From contig CP144361.1 of the NCBI GenBank assembly GCA_040954445.1, positions 1,798,001-1,862,000 on the forward strand: 64,000 bases of DNA. Reading direction: 5' to 3'. Positions 58,672-64,000 of the stretch are shown here, in pieces. Origin of the DNA: Burkholderia sp. (lineage in GTDB: Bacteria > Pseudomonadota > Gammaproteobacteria > Burkholderiales > Burkholderiaceae). A program made the position numbers and the translations under genes. The notes under the pieces are model-generated. The model worked only from the letters and a program-made list of their open reading frames with translations. It did no database searches and was not told the origin of the DNA. The first letter of the stretch is position 1; every line of letters begins with the position of its first letter.

Positions 58672-58831
58672 GCGTTTCCGCTCTTCTCGACCGATTGTTT
58701 CCGTGCAGAATCTGCGCTATGTCCTGAATTTTCGTATCCGAATATCGCGGCCTGGCGGAGAAATTCGGATGAACGCACGGTGAAACCAAAAGTAAACGCC
58801 TGGTTAGAAATTCGCTAACTCTTTGTTCATG

Positions 58832-60347
<1,516 letters not shown>

Positions 60348-60352
60348 TTGGA

Positions 60353-61478
60353 GGCGTTGTTGCATAAATCGAGCGCGAGGACGCAATGGCATCGACGGGC
60401 ATAATTTCAGGCGATACGAACGGATTGCGGACGAGCGAGGTCCGCCATACGGTTGATGACGCCGCCGCGCAGGCGACCGAGGTCGCCTGCGCGGCGATGT
60501 GACGCGCCCAGAGACAGTGGCCGGTGAGGGTCTTGAACCGATACATCGCATTCTCGGCAAGCGATCGCCGGTGGTAGCCACTGTGTTGCTTCCATTCTCG
60601 ACGACCGTCACGGGCAATTGCATCAACCGCGCCATTACGCCACGCCGCACCGGGCATATCCGCTGGCCAATGAGCGGCACCCTCGCGTGGCGGAATCGAA
60701 GGAATAGCACTGCGTGCAGCAATGGCCGCATGGCATGGCTTGGTGTCGTAGGCACCGTCACCGCCGATGACATCGATTTGTTCTTCGCGTGGAATCTGGT
60801 CGAGCAACTTGGCCAGAGCGTCACCGTCAGCCACATTCTGATTCGTCATTAGCGCGGCATGCACTTGACCTGTATTCGCGTTGAGCGCGAGATGGACTTT
60901 ACGCCCCACGTGCGCCGCTTCGAGTAGCTGTGCTGGCGGCACTTTCCATGCACCTTCTCCATAGACCTTCAGACCGGTGCTGTCGACAACCAGATGGATC
61001 GGTTCGTTGTCGCGAAGGATCGGCAGTTCGACATCAAGCGTTTTTGCCCGGCGACAGAGCGTGGTGTAATTCGGCACCGGCAAGCTCGGGAAGGCCAAAT
61101 CACGCAGACTTTGGGTGAAACCTCGCAGGGCGCGCAAGGTCAGTCGATAGACGGTCTTCACGCCAAGTAATGCCTGAATCAGCGTATCGCCGTATAGACA
61201 CGGGCGACCACGTGTGGGTATGGCATCGGGTATTCTGGCAAGGACGGCTTCATCTATCCATATTGTTACGTTCCCCCGGTTGATCAGGCCTTCATTATAG
61301 GCCGCCCAATTCCTGACACGGTAGCGTGCCTTCGGCTCACCTGTCTTGTGTATGTCTTTGCGCATTTTCTTGGAAAAAAATTAGGCAGTTACTCTGGAAT
61401 CTGACTTGATAGGGATCTGGCTCCGAGACTGTTGTGCGTAAACATCAATGGATCTCGCTCGATTTATGCAACAACGCC
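60353..61478 (-). mobile_element. IS903-like copy 29, transposase altered
   Basis: Both ends are present (60353 and 61478). The ORF stays open from 61365, but a pair of compensating indels replaces GEWKVRQHGYSKRRTWRK by GAWKVPPAQLLEAAHVGRK just after the first catalytic Asp, and the C-terminus is out of frame. The flanks show no target duplication. Confidence 0.94.
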
Positions 61479-62470
61479 GAGTCACTGCCTAATTTTTCCC
61501 AAGAAAATGCGCAAAGACATACACAAGACAGGTAAGCCGAAGGCACGCTACCGTGTCAGGAATTGGGTGGCCTATAATAAAAGTCTGATCAACCGGGAGA
61601 ACGTGACAATATGGATAGATGAAGCCGTCCTTGCCAGAATACCCGACGCCATACCCACCGTGTGGTCGCCCGTATCTATACGGCGATACGCTGATTCGGA
61701 TATTATTTAACGTGAAGACCGTCTATCGACTGACCTTGCGCGCCCTGCGAGGTTTCACCCAAAGTCTGCGTGATTTGGCCTTCCCGAGCTTGCCGGTGCC
61801 GAATTACACCACGCTCTGTCGCCGGGCAAAAACGCTTGATGTCGAACTGCCGATCCTTCGCGACAACGAACCGATCCATCTGGTTGTCGACAGCACCGGT
61901 CTGAAGGTCTATGGAGAAGGTGCATGGAAAGTGCCGCCAGCACAGCTACTCGAAGCGGCGCACGTGGGGCGTAAAGTCCATCTCGCGCTCAACGCGAATA
62001 CAGGTCAAGTGCATGCCGCGCTAATGACGAATCAGAATGTGGCTGACGGTGACGCTCTGGCCAAGTTGCTCGACCAGATTCCACGCGAAGAACAAATCGA
62101 TGTCATCGGCGGTGACGGTGCCTACGACACCAAGCCATGCCATGCGGCCATTGCTGCACGCAGTGCTATTCCTTCGATTCCGCCACGCGAGGGTGCCGCT
62201 CATTGGCCAGCGGATATGCCCGGTGCGGCGTGGCGTAATGGCGCGGTTGATGCAATTGCCCGTGACGGTCGTCGAGAATGGAAGCAACACAGTGGCTACC
62301 ACCGGCGATCGCTTGCCGAGAATGCGATGTATCGGTTCAAGACGCGCACCGGCAACCGTCTCTGGGCGCGTCAGCGTCATCAACCCCATGGCGGATCTCG
62401 CTGCCCGCAATCCGTTCGTATCGCCTGAAATTATGCCCGTCGATGCCATTGCGTCCTCACGCTCGATTTA
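61479..62470 (+). mobile_element. IS903-like copy 30, both tips lost
   Basis: It starts just before the transposase start codon, next to the left end of copy 29, and stops at CTCGATTTA where a TA palindrome begins. It shares the GAWKVPPAQLLEAAHVGRK change with copy 29. Other frameshifts lie near 61661 and 62375. Confidence 0.93.
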
Positions 62471-62521
62471 TTGATCCGCAATTTGCGATTTTCATTCTTA
62501 AAATCACGAATTGCGGTTCAA
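62471..62521. repeat. 51-bp TA-flanked palindrome at an IS end
   Basis: TTGATCCGCAATTTGCGATT, TTCATTCTT and AAAATCACGAATTGCGGTTC, AA between TA 62469-62470 and TA 62522-62523. The left TA is the TA of the IS terminal repeat GATTTATGC; the last 12 bp of the IS end are gone. Confidence 0.85.
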
Positions 62522-62653
62522 TAGAACACCCCTGTGCAAATTTTGGCTCAGGCCTGGCTAATCCTACCGACCGAGCTCTAGCCCATTGAGCAGCAGTATA
62601 TTGTACTTCACCTTGAAACCGCTACTTCTTCGTCGAAACAATCGAACTTCTCC

Positions 62654-63277
62654 GTGCAAATTCTGATCGCTACCGTTGCTGCTTATTTGATCGGCTCGGT
62701 GTCGTTCGCCGTCGTCGTCAGCGCCTTGATGGGCATCGCTGATCCGCGTTCCTATGGCTCAAAGAACCCCGGCACAACTAACGTACTGCGCAGTGGCAAT
62801 AAGAAAGCCGCAATCCTTACCCTACTCGGCGACGCCTTCAAGGGCTGGCTAGCAGTCTGGCTGGTGCGGCACTTCTGGATCGGCAGCGAGACTGGCGTGG
62901 CACTGGCCTCGATCGACGTGTTCCTCGGCCACCTATACCCGATTTTTTTCCGCTTCCAGGGCGGAAAGGGCGTGGCCACGGCTGCCGGCGTACTGCTAGC
63001 AATTTTGCCGGCGCTCGGCATCGCTATCCTGCTGAGCTGGCTGGTGATCGTATTCTGCTTCCGCTATGCTTCCTTCGCGGCCCTGGTAGCGGCCGTGTTC
63101 GCGCCGATCTTTGACGTCTGGCTGTGTGGCACACGCGGCAATCCGGCTGCCTGGGCTGTGCTGGCCATGAGCCTGCTGCTGATTTGGCGCCACCGAGCCA
63201 ATATCTCGAAGCTGCTGAAGGGCCAGGAAAGCCGCATCGGCGACAAGAAGCCGACCGAGCTGACGAGCAGCGTCTGA
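62654..63277 (+). CDS. plsY: Glycerol-3-phosphate acyltransferase PlsY
   Basis: PlsY is an integral membrane enzyme that moves an acyl group from acyl-phosphate to glycerol-3-phosphate, making lysophosphatidic acid for phospholipids. The 207-residue protein has a GTG start at 62654 ([21 protein letters not shown]). The motifs [16 protein letters not shown] (35-50) and [10 protein letters not shown] (103-112) are the family's catalytic loops. Several transmembrane helices are visible. The charged tail [14 protein letters not shown] ends it. The frame is intact and IS remnants lie on both sides. Confidence 0.94.
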   Translation: MQILIATVAAYLIGSVSFAVVVSALMGIADPRSYGSKNPGTTNVLRSGNKKAAILTLLGDAFKGWLAVWLVRHFWIGSETGVALASIDVFLGHLYPIFFRFQGGKGVATAAGVLLAILPALGIAILLSWLVIVFCFRYASFAALVAAVFAPIFDVWLCGTRGNPAAWAVLAMSLLLIWRHRANISKLLKGQESRIGDKKPTELTSSV

Positions 63278-63295
63278 CACGGCCCGCGCCCATGG

Positions 63296-63322
63296 GGGTT
63301 ATTGCATAAAAATTTATGCGCC
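63296..63322. mobile_element. Minimal IS903-tip palindrome
   Basis: GGTTATTGCATAAA and AATTTATGCGCC pair as two decayed IS tips with almost no spacer, directly after plsY. Confidence 0.5.
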
Positions 63323-63324
63323 AT

Positions 63325-64000
63325 GGCGTTGTTGCATAAATCGAGCGTGAGGACGCAATGGCATCGACGGGCATAATTTCAAGCGATACGAACGGATTGC
63401 GGACGAGCGAGGTCCGCCATGCGGTTGATGAACGCCGACGCGAGCGGGGTGACCGCGGGTCGCCTGCGCGTCGATGTGACGCGCCCAGAAACAGTTTCCG
63501 GTGAGGGTCTTGAACCGATACATCGCATTCTCGGCAAGCGATCGCCTGTGGTAGCCACTGTCTTGCTGCCATTCTCGACGACCGTCACGGGCAATTGCAT
63601 CAACCGCGCTTACGCCACGCCGCACCGGGCATATCCGCTGGCCAATGAGCGGCACCCTCGCGTGGCGGAATCGAAGGAATAGCACTGCGTGCAGCAATGA
63701 CCGCATGGCATGGCTTGGTGTCGTAGTCACCGTCGCCGACGGTGACATCGATTTATTTGTCGCGTGGAATCTGGCCGAGCAACTTGGCCAGAGCGTCGCC
63801 GTCAGCCACATTCTGATGCGTCATTAGCGCGGCATGCACTTGGACCCGTATTCGCGTTGAGCGCGAGACGGACTTTACGCCACGTGCGCCGCTTCGAGTA
63901 GCTGTGCTGGCGCACCCCCTGCTCTTCACCTTCGCCATAGACCTTCAGACCGGTGCTGTCGACATCCAGATGGATTGGTTCATTGTCGCGAAGGATCGGT
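63325..64000 (-). mobile_element. IS903-like copy 31, runs off the window
   Basis: The right end is at 63325. The transposase C-terminal half on the complement has frameshifts near 63430, 63610 and 63918. The N-terminal part lies beyond the window. Confidence 0.92.

Overview
The window looks like a chromosome segment from a Burkholderia-type betaproteobacterium (Burkholderiaceae) whose genome is being broken up by insertion sequences. The evidence is the porin at 26232-27323, the surviving asd, fimV, truA order, the ubiG-gph, ugd-hldE and dedD-cvpA pairs, and G+C-rich Burkholderia-like proteins. About 30 whole or partial copies of one IS903-like (IS5 family) element fill much of the sequence, with remnants of an IS630 element, one IS30 fragment and possibly an IS3 fragment. 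Many core genes stand alone with an IS end on one or both sides, and their usual operon partners are missing (rnc next to era, guaA after guaB, purF after cvpA, hldD after hldE, rpsI before erpA, leuB before asd). This pattern fits a host-restricted or endosymbiotic lineage early in genome reduction. That lifestyle is inference.

Layout. 1-550: end of ubiG and a dead gph fragment. 1731-2100: tmRNA gene. 2867-4243: a Rep_3-type replication initiator like those of Burkholderia secondary replicons. 4616-7546: glnE with an altered C-terminus. 7532-11180: IS copies. 11181-15546: truA and an IS-interrupted, frameshifted fimV. 16370-17494: asd. 17611-21050: IS copies, including an inverted pair with intact transposases. 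21089-21898: degenerate EAL protein. 23554-23630: tRNA-Pro. 24090-26010: IS630 copy and a ruined outer-membrane receptor gene. 26232-27323: porin. 29169-29543: erpA. 30887-30963: tRNA-Arg. 31308-32138: uppP. 32696-34927: relA. 36150-36878: yebC. 38707-38782: tRNA-Asn. 38948-39271: fdxA. 42646-42924: HU gene between two inverted sister IS copies. 44692-47032: ugd and hldE domain I. 48348-49250: era. 51007-51100: tRNA-Ser. 52478-53755: dedD-cvpA. 54616-55503: lgt. 58887-60347: guaB. 62654-63277: plsY.

The surviving genes are housekeeping: ubiquinone synthesis, trans-translation, nitrogen control (glnE), lysine/threonine precursor synthesis (asd), cell envelope (uppP, lgt, plsY, ugd, hldE), stringent response (relA), iron-sulfur proteins (erpA, fdxA), GTP synthesis (guaB) and ribosome assembly (era). 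Intact transposase ORFs of the IS903-like element occur at 9116-10072, 18684-19640, 19904-20860 and 56323-57279, so transposition in trans is still plausible.

The most unusual content is a layered set of non-coding palindromic mini-elements. (i) IS903-like mini-elements of 33 to 213 bp carry two copies of the same IS end facing each other. (ii) A family of about 108-116 bp palindromic MITEs is flanked by TA and shares terminal repeats with the local IS630 element. (iii) Palindromes of 22 to 51 bp with the same tips lie at TA sites, several of them at known positions inside IS copies. (iv) A perfect 92-bp palindrome with no spacer lies just downstream of tRNA-Asn. Several of these elements appear to supply or remove promoters, start codons, stop codons or ribosome-binding sites of the neighbouring genes.
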